This document shows positions 43,164-52,411 of a stretch of DNA of 64,000 nt, one piece after another. Position 1 is the first letter of the stretch. Every line of letters begins with the position of its first letter. The notes under the pieces are model-generated. The model worked only from the letters and a program-made list of their open reading frames with translations, was not told where the DNA came from and did not search any database. This DNA comes from DASVTR01 sp036387475 (GTDB lineage Bacteria; Acidobacteriota; Blastocatellia; Pyrinomonadales; Pyrinomonadaceae), in NCBI GenBank assembly GCA_036387475.1, contig DASVTR010000010.1:62001-126000 (forward strand), read 5' to 3'. The position numbers and the translations under genes are program-made.

Positions 43164-43548
43164 TGACAGACTGAACGCTCAACGCGTCGCCACGCGCGCC
43201 CTTCCCTCGCTCGCCCCGGCGCGCGATCTTTCCCGCGAGATTATCGGCACGCGCACGGAAGTGCGTCGTCGGGGCGGGATAATCCCGTCGTGGGTCGTTT
43301 TCGGGATGATAATTCTGGCGACGTTCGCCATCTGCGCGACGGTCACTATGCGCACGCGAGCCGAGATGAACGGCGCATCGCTGCAACACGAAAAGCTCAG
43401 CGCTGATGTCGAGGCTCTGCGGCATTCTAACGGTGCGCTCGAACAGGAAGTGAGCCGTTTACGGTCTGACCCGCGTGCGATTGAAACGGCTGCGCGGACG
43501 CGCCTCAACATGGTACGCGCCAACGAGGTCGTCGTGCCTGTTGAATAA
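43132..43548 (+). CDS. FtsB/DivIC-like septum formation protein
   Basis: A 138-residue bitopic protein. It has a cytoplasmic basic N terminus, one membrane helix (IIPSWVVFGMIILATFAICA), then a coiled coil (LQHEKLSADVEALRHSNGAL, LEQEVSRLR) and the typical end 'DPRAIETAARTRLNMVRANE'. This layout is that of FtsB/FtsL/DivIC cell-division proteins. The start is TTG 43132, with GGAGGTG five bases upstream and inside the preceding gene. That gives a 32-bp overlap and translational coupling with the phosphohexomutase. Confidence 0.75.
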   Translation: MNKAANTYWVDDRLNAQRVATRALPSLAPARDLSREIIGTRTEVRRRGGIIPSWVVFGMIILATFAICATVTMRTRAEMNGASLQHEKLSADVEALRHSNGALEQEVSRLRSDPRAIETAARTRLNMVRANEVVVPVE

Positions 43549-43654
43549 CAGAGCGCTTTCATCTTTGGAATTTAAACGGATGATTACTCCTGCCTGTTAC
43601 TATTCCGCCGGGTTTCCGCTTTGCTTCCGCGTACCGAGGGTTCCTGCCGCTTGC

Positions 43655-43684
43655 GCGCGGCTGTGACTGCCAACACAGCCGCGC
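43655..43684 (+). terminator. Terminator after the FtsB-like gene
   Basis: GCGCGGCTGTG and CACAGCCGCGC pair perfectly (11 bp) with an 8-base loop, followed by a pyrimidine-rich stretch TCCCTCTCTTTC. It separates the phosphohexomutase/FtsB transcript from the mutase operon. Confidence 0.7.
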
Positions 43685-43723
43685 TCCCTCTCTTTCGTCC
43701 TTCAATTGCTCAAGAGCATGTGG

Positions 43724-43753
43724 TTGACACTCCGCGCGACGGTCAACTAATAT
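43724..43753 (+). promoter_or_regulatory. Sigma-70 promoter of the mutase operon with operator-like repeat
   Basis: TTGACA, an 18-base spacer and TAATAT make a near-consensus housekeeping promoter about 85 bp upstream of the mutase start. The arms GTTGAC (43723-43728) and GTCAAC (43742-43747) form an inverted repeat covering the -35 box and spacer, an ideal place for a repressor. Confidence 0.65.
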
Positions 43754-43837
43754 CGAAATCTCTATACTTTTGAAGCATTCATTAATTCTGGACGCTGCTC
43801 CGCTCTACGGCGCAGCAAGTGAGGGCGCAAGAAAGTT

Positions 43838-45520
<1,683 letters not shown>

Positions 45521-45563
45521 GTCTCGCTACTTTGCGTTTATGTCGTGCATGATAAAGGAGAGG

Positions 45564-46346
45564 ATGCGCTTCTCAACAATATTCTTTTCGCTGCTGTTCG
45601 TCTTTAACGGCTACGCCATCAAGCCTGCGGCGGCAACTCCCTTTGTCCCTGCGGACAGGGTTGTGATTGAGAAGCGTAGAGTCGTCATCGTCCGTACGGG
45701 AAAATTCGTCAGAGACTTTCCCTCGCGTAGGAGAGCCGTCATCAGTTACCCGTTCGTCAGGAGCGGGGCGAGTAACGCAGCGGCCCTGAGAAAAGTCCGC
45801 GCCTTGCTTCAGGTCAAGAATATCTTCGAGACTTCGGTAGCGGAATATAGAGAAGATACATGGCTCGACGAGTTCGATTATAAAGTTAACTACAACAGGA
45901 ATTTTATTCTCGACATTACCTTCACGGTGAACGGCATGGGGGCGTATCCCGATGGTCAAACCAGAAACTTTGCCATCAATCTCAAGACCGGCGAGGTGAT
46001 TAAAGCGAGAGATGTTTTCAAAGCCGAAGCCTTGCAAACACTGGCCGAGATGGTTGACCGAAAACTACAGGCAGAGAACGCGCAAACTCTCAAAGAGATG
46101 GAGCAAGACTCTAGTGTCACGGCTGAAGAGCGTAGCTCTTATCAAGAGCAGTTAGCGCCGTTGAAGTTTGAGATTGCAAATCTTGATGATATGTCTATCA
46201 ACGACAAAGGCGTCACGTTCCTGTACGATGCGGGCTTTCCGCACGCGATACAAGCGCTTGAGCCTGTGGGCCAATACTTTTTCAGCTACGCAGAGTTGCG
46301 TTCCTTCATCAAGCCGGAAGGTCACCTGGGGATTTTCGTGCGGTAG
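45564..46346 (+). CDS. Exported DUF3298-like protein inside the mutase operon
   Basis: A 260-residue protein with a signal peptide (FSTIFFSLLFVFNGYAI). The C-terminal domain contains NFAINLKTGEVIKARDVFKA, then a long charged helix, and ends FLYDAGFPHAIQALEPVGQY plus FSYAELRSFIKPEGHLG. This resembles DUF3298/RsiV-type sensor domains. AAGGAG lies just before ATG 45564. The same frame is open much further upstream, but that overlaps the mutase gene. It separates the two mutase subunit genes (43 bp after, 12 bp before), an unexpected place for an exported protein. Confidence 0.7.
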   Translation: MRFSTIFFSLLFVFNGYAIKPAAATPFVPADRVVIEKRRVVIVRTGKFVRDFPSRRRAVISYPFVRSGASNAAALRKVRALLQVKNIFETSVAEYREDTWLDEFDYKVNYNRNFILDITFTVNGMGAYPDGQTRNFAINLKTGEVIKARDVFKAEALQTLAEMVDRKLQAENAQTLKEMEQDSSVTAEERSSYQEQLAPLKFEIANLDDMSINDKGVTFLYDAGFPHAIQALEPVGQYFFSYAELRSFIKPEGHLGIFVR

Positions 46347-46358
46347 ATTTGTTGCGTT

Positions 46359-46763
46359 ATGAACGATAGAAAAATTCGCGTCCTTGTTGCCAAGCCCGGA
46401 CTGGACGGCCATGACCGTGGGGCTAAAGTCATCGCACGCGCCCTGCGCGACGCCGGCATGGAGGTCATCTATACGGGTTTGCGACAAACGCCGGAGATGA
46501 TTGCCGCCGCCGCCTTGCAGGAAGACGTTGACGCTGTGGGCGTTTCGATTTTGAGCGGCGCGCATAATACGCTCTGCCCTCGCATCGTCTCGCTGCTGCG
46601 CGAAAACGGAATGGACGATTGCCTTGTGCTCGTCGGCGGCATCGTCCCGCAGGAAGACATTCCGCGTCTGAAGGAACAGGGCGTGGCCGAAATCTTTCTG
46701 CCGGGAACTTCGACCGAAGCGATTGTTAAGTTTCTGCGCGAGAATGTAGAGCCGCGCGAATGA
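46359..46763 (+). CDS. Acyl-CoA mutase small, cobalamin-binding subunit
   Basis: A 134-residue B12-binding domain. The lower-ligand motif DxHxxG is present in KPGLDGHDRGAKVIARALRD, the SxL motif in VGVSILSGAHNTL and the GG motif in LVLVGGIVPQEDI. It pairs with the large subunit encoded two genes upstream to form the alpha-beta mutase, an arrangement also found in archaea. It overlaps the crotonase gene by the ATGA tetranucleotide. Confidence 0.93.
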   Translation: MNDRKIRVLVAKPGLDGHDRGAKVIARALRDAGMEVIYTGLRQTPEMIAAAALQEDVDAVGVSILSGAHNTLCPRIVSLLRENGMDDCLVLVGGIVPQEDIPRLKEQGVAEIFLPGTSTEAIVKFLRENVEPRE

Positions 46764-47398
46764 CCACCGAAGAGAAAGAGATACAATCGTGCGCCGTGGT
46801 CGTCGAGTCGCGCGCTTCGATTGCTATTATTCGCCTCAACCGTCCCGCCGAAAGAAACCAACTCTCCATCGCCACCCTTGCAGAACTCGACGCAGCCGTT
46901 TCTGCGCTGATAGCACGCGCTGACCTTTCATCCGTCATCTTTACAGGCACGGCAGATGTCTTCGCTTCCGGCGCAAACATACGCGAGCTACGCGCTCTCA
47001 CGCCGTTGACGGCCAGAGAATTCGCAGAGCGCGGTCAAAGACTTTTGCAGAAGATAGCCGATGCTCCGCAGCTAACGATTGCAGCCGTCAACGGCTACTG
47101 CATGGGCGGCGGCTTAGACCTGGCGCTCGCCTGCAAGCTCCGCTGCGCTTCACGAAACGCCGTCTTCGCGCATCCAGGCGCGCGGCTCGGCATCATCACG
47201 GGCTGGGGCGGAACACAGCGGTTGCCTCGATTGATCGGAGCGGCACGCGCGCTTGAGATATTTGCGACGGCCAGACGCGTGACGAGCGATGAAGCTTACA
47301 GTATTGGCCTCGTCAATTGTTTAAGCGAATCGGCGCTGGACGCTGCTCTTGATTTGGCCCAAAGATATGCGAGCCGAGGTGAGAGTGAAGTTCAGTAA
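46760..47398 (+). CDS. Crotonase-fold protein with altered catalytic residues
   Basis: A 212-residue enoyl-CoA hydratase/isomerase family member, shorter than the usual 255-260. The oxyanion-hole segments are present (FASGANIRELRAL and CMGGGLDLALACKL), as is HPGARLGIITGWGGTQRLPR. The two catalytic glutamates of classical hydratases appear replaced: Asp in GGLDLA, and Gly where PE usually stands. So simple hydration is unlikely. Isomerase, decarboxylase or hydrolase activity is more plausible. The C-terminal helical part is truncated. It is translationally coupled to the mutase small subunit. Confidence 0.8.
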   Translation: MTTEEKEIQSCAVVVESRASIAIIRLNRPAERNQLSIATLAELDAAVSALIARADLSSVIFTGTADVFASGANIRELRALTPLTAREFAERGQRLLQKIADAPQLTIAAVNGYCMGGGLDLALACKLRCASRNAVFAHPGARLGIITGWGGTQRLPRLIGAARALEIFATARRVTSDEAYSIGLVNCLSESALDAALDLAQRYASRGESEVQ

Positions 47399-47406
47399 GG
47401 GCGAAG

Positions 47407-48174
47407 TTATTTCTTGAGAAAGCGCGCGATTCCCTGCTGGCAATCTTCTGTCATGCGCGCGATGGCGTTTGTTTCGACGCCCGCTTGCAGGGCAGCATCG
47501 AAGGTCATGCCGTCCATGTGATACAGCAAGCGCTTCGTTAACATGACGGCGGAGCGGCTGACCTTTTCAAAGCCTTGCAGGTATGCTTCGACTTCCGCGT
47601 CAAACGTCTCATCGTCAAAGACGTGGTTGATGAGGCCGATGCGTTCGGCCTCTGCGGCGCTGATTTGCGCGCCGCGTGTAATCAATTCAAAGGCGCGTTT
47701 TTCCGAGACGTTGCGGCGCAGGATAGCCATTACCATCGCGGGGACAAAGCCGATTTTCACCTCCGGGTAACCGAAGACGGATGAGCGCGCGGCCAGCACT
47801 ATGTCACAGGCTGTGGCGAGTCCGCTGCCGCCCGCGAGCGCACGCCCGCGCACGACGGCGACAACAGGCACGCGCACGCGGCGAACGAGCGCGAACAACT
47901 CCATCAACGATTGAGCATCTTCCAGATTTTCGACAATCGAGCTTTCGGAGATTTTCTGCAAGGCGGCGAGGTCTGCGCCCGAACAAAAGTCTGGGCCAGC
48001 GCCCTTGATGACGACGACGCGCACCGCGCTTTCATCATCAGCACGGCGTAAGGCTTCTTTGAGGCCAGCGACGAGCGCGTCGTTCAGTGCGTTGCGCTTG
48101 TCTGGGCGATTGAGCGTGACGTGCGCAACCGCGCCCTCAATTGAATAGATGACGGGACTATTCTCTTCTGCCAT
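47407..48174 (-). CDS. Enoyl-CoA hydratase, methylglutaconyl-CoA hydratase-like
   Basis: A 255-residue crotonase. The first oxyanion loop is FCSGADLAALQKI. The second block, GRALAGGSGLATACDIVLAA, has Gly where the first catalytic Glu of crotonase stands. FGYPEVKIGFVPAMVMAILR keeps the second Glu. This 'one-Glu plus VPAM' pattern is that of methylglutaconyl-CoA hydratases (LiuC/AtuE type), fitting leucine or acyclic-terpene breakdown together with the carboxylase and AtuA genes nearby. It is convergent with the previous crotonase. MAEENSPVIY at 48174 is taken as start. The frame runs to 48213. Confidence 0.82.
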   Translation of the reverse strand: MAEENSPVIYSIEGAVAHVTLNRPDKRNALNDALVAGLKEALRRADDESAVRVVVIKGAGPDFCSGADLAALQKISESSIVENLEDAQSLMELFALVRRVRVPVVAVVRGRALAGGSGLATACDIVLAARSSVFGYPEVKIGFVPAMVMAILRRNVSEKRAFELITRGAQISAAEAERIGLINHVFDDETFDAEVEAYLQGFEKVSRSAVMLTKRLLYHMDGMTFDAALQAGVETNAIARMTEDCQQGIARFLKK

Positions 48175-48216
48175 CGGATGATTTTCTTTGATGAAAGAGA
48201 CGACGCGCCTCAATCA

Positions 48217-49125
48217 TTAATCGTTGTCGAGAAAACTGCCGAGCGCGGCGCTGACTTCGGCGTGCGCTTCCTGCTGCACCCAATGCCCGCTCGTCTTGAG
48301 GCGTACTTCACGGTACGGCGCATCGACGTAGGCATCCACTCCGCGCACAGTCTCCGGCACGATGGCGTGGTCGCGCTCGCCGTAAATGAAAAGCACGGGC
48401 ACACGTATGCGCCCGTCGCTCAATTCCTCTGTCGCTTCCGCTTTGCGTCCGCTCAGGAAAAGATTACGGGCGTTGGCGCGGTAATAATTGATGGCGGCGG
48501 TCAGCGCGCCCGGCTCGCGCAAAGCGTTCTTGTACACGCTGATGTCCGTCTCCGTCACAGTGCCCGGTCGCATCACTGTTTTTCTGAACATGCGCTCAAG
48601 CATGGTGAAATTATTTACGCTCATCAACCATTCGGGCACGCGCGGGAGTTGAAAAAAGAGCATGTACCAACTGCGCAGGGCTTGCTTCAAAGTCAGGTTG
48701 GCACGCCAGACAGGCATCGGCGGCACTTGCAACGCCGCGAGCTTCCAGACGTATTCGGGATGCCTCTGCGCTACGGCCCAGGCCAGCGCAGCGCCCCAGT
48801 CGTGGCCGACGATAGCAGCCTGCCGCTTGCCGAAATGGCGTATCAATCCCGTCACGTCGTCAACCAGCAGCGGCATACGGTAATCTTCGACGCGCTCAGG
48901 CTTGTCGCTCAGGTTGTAGCCGCGCAAATCCGGCGCGACGACCGTATAGCGGTCGCTCAAAGCCCTTAACTGATGCCGCCACGAATACCAGAACTCTGGA
49001 AAGCCGTGCAGCAAGACGACGAGCCGCTCTCCCTCGCCGCGCTGCGCGTAATGCAGACGCACCCCGCCCACCTGCGCGTAGCCGTGTCGAATCGAATCCT
49101 CAATACTGATTAGCTCTTCGCTCAT
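48217..49125 (-). CDS. Alpha/beta hydrolase, epoxide hydrolase-like
   Basis: A 302-residue hydrolase. The oxyanion-side motif is LLHGFPEFWYSWRHQ, the nucleophile Asp is in AIVGHDWGAALAWAVA, and the C-terminal catalytic His is in KTSGHWVQQEAH. An Asp nucleophile followed by Trp (HDWG) and HGFPE are marks of epoxide hydrolases and haloalkane dehalogenase relatives. FIYGERDHAIV supplies the acid. It lies 3 bp beyond the maximal upstream frame of the crotonase gene and is probably in its operon. A large 21-bp repeat array begins 140 bp upstream of its start. Confidence 0.88.
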   Translation of the reverse strand: MSEELISIEDSIRHGYAQVGGVRLHYAQRGEGERLVVLLHGFPEFWYSWRHQLRALSDRYTVVAPDLRGYNLSDKPERVEDYRMPLLVDDVTGLIRHFGKRQAAIVGHDWGAALAWAVAQRHPEYVWKLAALQVPPMPVWRANLTLKQALRSWYMLFFQLPRVPEWLMSVNNFTMLERMFRKTVMRPGTVTETDISVYKNALREPGALTAAINYYRANARNLFLSGRKAEATEELSDGRIRVPVLFIYGERDHAIVPETVRGVDAYVDAPYREVRLKTSGHWVQQEAHAEVSAALGSFLDND

Positions 49126-49265
49126 ATAGCAAAAATTGTGTCAAAATGGCGCTCGCCGGTCTTTTTACCTCCGCTCTCAGCCCTAACGCCTTCATCGTCA
49201 AGCGTTTTTACACCCTAGCCGCTCCTTTTGCATTCTGCGTCACCCATTCCGAGCCGCTCAACAGG

Positions 49266-49726
49266 AGTTTCGCCCCTCCGTCACGCGTTTCAGCCGCTCG
49301 TCAGGCCATTTCGCTGCTCCGTCACAGCATTTCGCTCCTCCGTTTCGTCATTTCGGTGCTTCGTCACGCGTTTTTTTTCAAAAATCGTACGTTTCGGTGC
49401 TCCGACACTGCGTTTCGATGCTCCGACACTGCGTTTTGACCCTTCGACAGAGCGTTTCGGTGCTCCGACTCGACATTTCACTGCTCCGACTTGACATTTC
49501 ACTGCTCCGACACGGCGTTTTACTGCTCCGACTGAGCGTTTTACTGCTCCGACAGAGCGTTTCAGTGCTTCGACAGAGGATTTCGGTGCTCCGACACGCC
49601 GTTGTGGTGCTCCGACACGAGCGCCAAGTGCTTCGACACACCATTTCAGTCGTTCGACAGAGCGTTTTGATGGTTCGTCAGAGGATTTTATTGGTTCGTC
49701 AAGGCGTTTTGCCTCGTCGTCACGCC
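49266..49726. repeat. Degenerate 21-bp tandem repeat array B, 21 units
   Basis: Sixteen uninterrupted units of exactly 21 bp run from 49391 to 49726. Five more (49266-49370) precede a 20-bp T-rich break. The plus-strand consensus is about GTTTCNGTGCTCCGACA plus a variable end (gagc, cggc, ctgc). Divergence is concentrated at a few positions and later units drift (GGTTCGTCA). Being a multiple of three without stop codons, it stays open in several frames on both strands. I see no ribosome binding site and treat it as noncoding. The rest of the gap 49126-49859 holds a half STRR-type repeat and nothing else recognisable. Confidence 0.92.
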
Positions 49727-49814
49727 GCACTTGTCGCAAAATCGTACAGACTAACGGGAAATCTCATCCGGCGCTGACCATATTGCAAATTAACTGACGA
49801 CAAACTCCGCTTTT

Positions 49815-49853
49815 ACTCATTACTCGTCACTCATCACTCATTACTCATTACTT
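49815..49853. repeat. Single-arm 7-bp tandem repeat (ACTCATT type)
   Basis: Five and a half 7-bp units (actcatt, actcgtc, actcatc, actcatt, actcatt, acttc) lie just before the end of the small AtuA-domain gene. No complementary arm is found nearby, unlike the other heptamer repeats of the window. Confidence 0.8.
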
Positions 49854-49859
49854 CTTTTC

Positions 49860-50204
49860 TCATTCATCACTGATTTTTATATCGTCCGGCGCTTCGATGA
49901 ACATGCGCAGCAGCGCGGTCGAGAAGGTTTTGCCCTGCGCGTCTGTCATGAGCGAGAGCGTGCCGCCGCCGCCGAGGCTTTCGTGCAGCAGAAAGTTCAG
50001 CGCGTGTAGATTCGGTAGCTCGAAGCGCTCAACCTCGCCCTGACAGATGCCCGCGAAATGCTGCTTGACGCGCTCGGCTGTCACTTCACGCACGAGCAGC
50101 GGATAGTATTCCTCGCGCAGAGCGATGAGGCCGACGTTGGCCGTGTCTCCTTTATCACCCGAACGCGCGTGCGCCAGTCTTGTCAGTTGAATCCTCATCG
50201 TCAA
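49860..50204 (-). CDS. Stand-alone AtuA-like C-terminal (ferredoxin-fold) domain
   Basis: A 114-residue protein with the pattern LTRLAHARSGDKGDTANVGL and the end block LPNLHALNFLLHESLGGGGT. This corresponds to the C-terminal ferredoxin-like domain normally fused to AtuA. Here it is a separate gene, split from the main AtuA protein by a NUDIX gene. TTG 50204 is taken as start since GGAGG lies five bases upstream; ATG 50198 is an alternative. It presumably binds the AtuA protein to form one functional unit. The biochemical reaction of AtuA is unknown. Confidence 0.8.
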   Translation of the reverse strand: MTMRIQLTRLAHARSGDKGDTANVGLIALREEYYPLLVREVTAERVKQHFAGICQGEVERFELPNLHALNFLLHESLGGGGTLSLMTDAQGKTFSTALLRMFIEAPDDIKISDE

Positions 50205-50226
50205 TCGCGCCTCCCGGCCTTACAGT

Positions 50227-50844
50227 TCATGTACCGCCTGTGCTCGTTTCACTCCTGCTCGAAGCGCGCAACTCGTAGTTCTGTTGATACAACCAGAGGC
50301 GATAAAATGCAACAATGACGAGCGCGTGATTGATGCTGCCGTCGGCTACGAGCGCGGGCACTTCCACGAGCGGAACGAGACGAACGATTGTGTGCTCCGT
50401 GCCGTCAAACTCCGGCTCTTTCAAGTAACTGACATTGCGCGACAGAAAAAAGTGAATCCAGTTTTGCTGTATCGCCGGATTCGGTCGCACCTTTCCCAGC
50501 GACAAGATTTCCGGCGCGTGATAGCCGCTCTCTTCCATCAACTCGCGGGCGGCGGCAGCAGCGGGCGATTCGCCTTCGTCAACCATCCCGCCCGGAATCT
50601 CCAGGCTGATTTCCCTTGCTCCATGCCGATACTGCTCTATCATCACCACTTCATCTGCCGAGGTCAGCGGAATAATGTTGATCCAATCCGGCGCTTCGAT
50701 ACAATAAAAATTATGACGGCTGGCGTCGCGTGGGCTAACGCTTAAATCGCGTCTGACCTGAAAGACGCGGCAATCGGCCACTTGTTCCGAAGAGACACAT
50801 TTCCATGCTTCGGGATGCGTCAACACGTCGCGCCCTTCGCTCAC
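50227..50844 (-). CDS. NUDIX hydrolase
   Basis: A 205-residue hydrolase with a complete Nudix box (GGMVDEGESPAAAAARELME followed by ESGY) at about residue 85. The preceding segment MIEQYRHGAREISLEIPGG is typical of ADP-ribose pyrophosphatase-like members, which also carry the N-terminal beta domain seen here (WKCVSSEQVADCRVFQVRRD). The GTG start overlaps the TGA of the AtuA gene (GTGA), so translation is coupled. Cleavage of a nucleoside diphosphate linked to another moiety is expected. The actual substrate might be a CoA-pathway metabolite because of the context. Confidence 0.88.
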   Translation of the reverse strand: MSEGRDVLTHPEAWKCVSSEQVADCRVFQVRRDLSVSPRDASRHNFYCIEAPDWINIIPLTSADEVVMIEQYRHGAREISLEIPGGMVDEGESPAAAAARELMEESGYHAPEILSLGKVRPNPAIQQNWIHFFLSRNVSYLKEPEFDGTEHTIVRLVPLVEVPALVADGSINHALVIVAFYRLWLYQQNYELRASSRSETSTGGT

Positions 50845-52208
50845 GCTTCCCTCACTTCCACGCGCGGCTCAATCTCGTTCTTAGGAATGAGCGCGGGCCA
50901 GTAGGCGACAATCTCTTCGACTTTCGGGCGACCACCCGCGAAGCCCGTGACGCCGGGCGGGCCGGTCAGAATCAAGGGCGCAATTTCTTTCGTGAAACGC
51001 TCGACAGCCTTTTTGTCGTCGCTGCGAACGCCGACGCGTAACTGTACTTCCGCTAAATCGCTCGAAGGCTCTCCGGCCAGATGGCCGTGCGTCGCGTTTG
51101 CTCCGACAAACTCTGTCAGGATTTGCTCAAAGCGCAGGCCCAGACGTTCAAGGCGAGCGCGCAGGATTTTGTCCGCCGCCTGCGCTTTCGCGTAAGCATC
51201 GGGCCATGAATAAACGAGCGTGCCGACCGCTTTGTAGCCTGCGGAATAACTGATGGAAACTTTCAGAAACTCTGTCGCCGGACGACCCTTGATGCCGTAG
51301 ACGCGAACGCGGTCAGGCCCTGCGTCTTCCAGATGAATAGTCGTAAAGTCTGCCACGCAATCGGGCGTGATGTATTCGTGCGGGTCGCCCATCTCGTACA
51401 ACAGTTGCTCTTTGATGCCGGGGACGTTGACGCGCCCGCCCGTGCCTTCATGTTTGGTGATGACGAAGCTTCCGTCAGACGCGGCTTCGGCTATTGGGAA
51501 GCCTACGTTTGCGAGGTCTGGAATGTTGCGCCAGTCATACTGGCAGTTGCCGCCCGAAGACTGCGCGCCGCACTCTATAATGTGCCCTGCGATTGTTCCG
51601 GCTGAAAGCCTATCCCAGTCGTCCTCCTTCCAATCAAATTCGTGAATGATGGGAGCGAGCGTTAGCCCCGTATCGGTTGCGCGACCCGTAATGACTATCT
51701 GCGCGCCACGGTTCAGAGCTTCAACCATCGGCCACGCGCCCAGATAAACGTTGGCGCTCTGGATGCGGTCGCGCACTTTTGCGAGCGGCTCGTCCGTGTC
51801 CATGTTGCGTAGCTCAATGCCGCGCGACAGCATCTCGTCAAGGCGTTCCATAATATCGTCGCCCGTGACCGTGCCAATCTTAAACTTGCCTTTCAATCCC
51901 AACTCCTGCGCGACCTCGCGGACAGCCGCCGCGCAGCCTTCGACGTTGACGCCCCCGGCGTTTGCTGTCACGCGTATGTTGCGCTCGACACAAGCGGGAA
52001 GTATCTGCTTCATCAAAGGCACGAAGTCGCGCGCATACCCTGCCGAGGGGTCGCGTGCGCGCTGCTTCTGCATAATAGACATCGTCACTTCGGCCAGATA
52101 ATCGAGCATCAGGTAATCAATTGGGCCGCCCTCGACCTGTCTTACGGGCGCGTCCAACATATCGCCCCAGAATCCCTGCCCGCTGGCAATGCGAATCTTC
52201 TCTCTCAT
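50841..52208 (-). CDS. AtuA family (DUF1446) protein, main domain
   Basis: A 455-residue protein of the acyclic terpene utilisation AtuA family. The N terminus RIASGQGFWGDMLDAPVRQV, PIDYLMLDYLAEVTMSIMQK and central IVITGRATDTGLTLAPIIHE plus GAQSSGGNCQYDW are typical. It lacks the approximately 110-residue C-terminal domain that many family members have; that part is the separate gene at 49860. AtuA is required for citronellol/geraniol catabolism in Pseudomonas, but relatives occur in many acyl-CoA degradation clusters. It forms an operon with the NUDIX and small AtuA-domain genes. Confidence 0.88.
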   Translation of the reverse strand: MREKIRIASGQGFWGDMLDAPVRQVEGGPIDYLMLDYLAEVTMSIMQKQRARDPSAGYARDFVPLMKQILPACVERNIRVTANAGGVNVEGCAAAVREVAQELGLKGKFKIGTVTGDDIMERLDEMLSRGIELRNMDTDEPLAKVRDRIQSANVYLGAWPMVEALNRGAQIVITGRATDTGLTLAPIIHEFDWKEDDWDRLSAGTIAGHIIECGAQSSGGNCQYDWRNIPDLANVGFPIAEAASDGSFVITKHEGTGGRVNVPGIKEQLLYEMGDPHEYITPDCVADFTTIHLEDAGPDRVRVYGIKGRPATEFLKVSISYSAGYKAVGTLVYSWPDAYAKAQAADKILRARLERLGLRFEQILTEFVGANATHGHLAGEPSSDLAEVQLRVGVRSDDKKAVERFTKEIAPLILTGPPGVTGFAGGRPKVEEIVAYWPALIPKNEIEPRVEVREA

Positions 52209-52218
52209 AAAAAAGTTT

Positions 52219-52296
52219 GGAGTCTTGAGTCATGAGTTAAGAGTCAGAATACAGTCCTTTATTGACTCTTGACTCCAGACCCTTGACTCCTGACTA
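52219..52296. repeat. 7-bp-unit inverted repeat (GGAGTCT/TGACTCC type)
   Basis: The left arm has ggagtct, tgagtca, tgagtta, agagtca. The right arm has tgactct, tgactcc, agaccct, tgactcc, tgacta. It lies upstream of the AtuA gene, next to a GC-rich palindrome. Confidence 0.85.
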
Positions 52297-52300
52297 ATAA

Positions 52301-52337
52301 GCGGGCAGCGCTGCCCGTTAAAAGGGGCGCTGCCCGC
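52301..52337. terminator. GC-rich palindrome, probable terminator
   Basis: CGGGCAGCGCTGCCCG is a perfect 16-bp palindrome. In addition GCGGGCAGCGC pairs with GCGCTGCCCGC 15 bases further on, so two alternative hairpins are possible. It lies between the Asn/Met-rich protein gene and the AtuA operon. Confidence 0.5.
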
Positions 52338-52411
52338 GCCGAACGGCTCAATCGCTTGCGCTTTATTCTAAACAGCGCAGAGCTACATCCGTCCCAGTCT
52401 GTGACGCCGGT

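Noticed and set aside
43549..43837. Cobalamin riboswitch upstream of the B12-dependent mutase
   Set aside because: No B12-box-like sequence or matching fold could be seen. The region is explained by a terminator and a sigma-70 promoter.
49266..49726. CRISPR array
   Set aside because: Units are directly contiguous 21-mers with no unique spacers, and no cas genes are in the window. The same argument applies to arrays A and C and to the heptamer repeats.
49290..49777. Long open frames on both strands across the 21-bp array (149 codons minus, 126 codons plus)
   Set aside because: A 21-bp repeat without a stop in one unit is open throughout in that frame by necessity. No ribosome binding site is seen, and both strands are equally open. 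Kept as a repeat.
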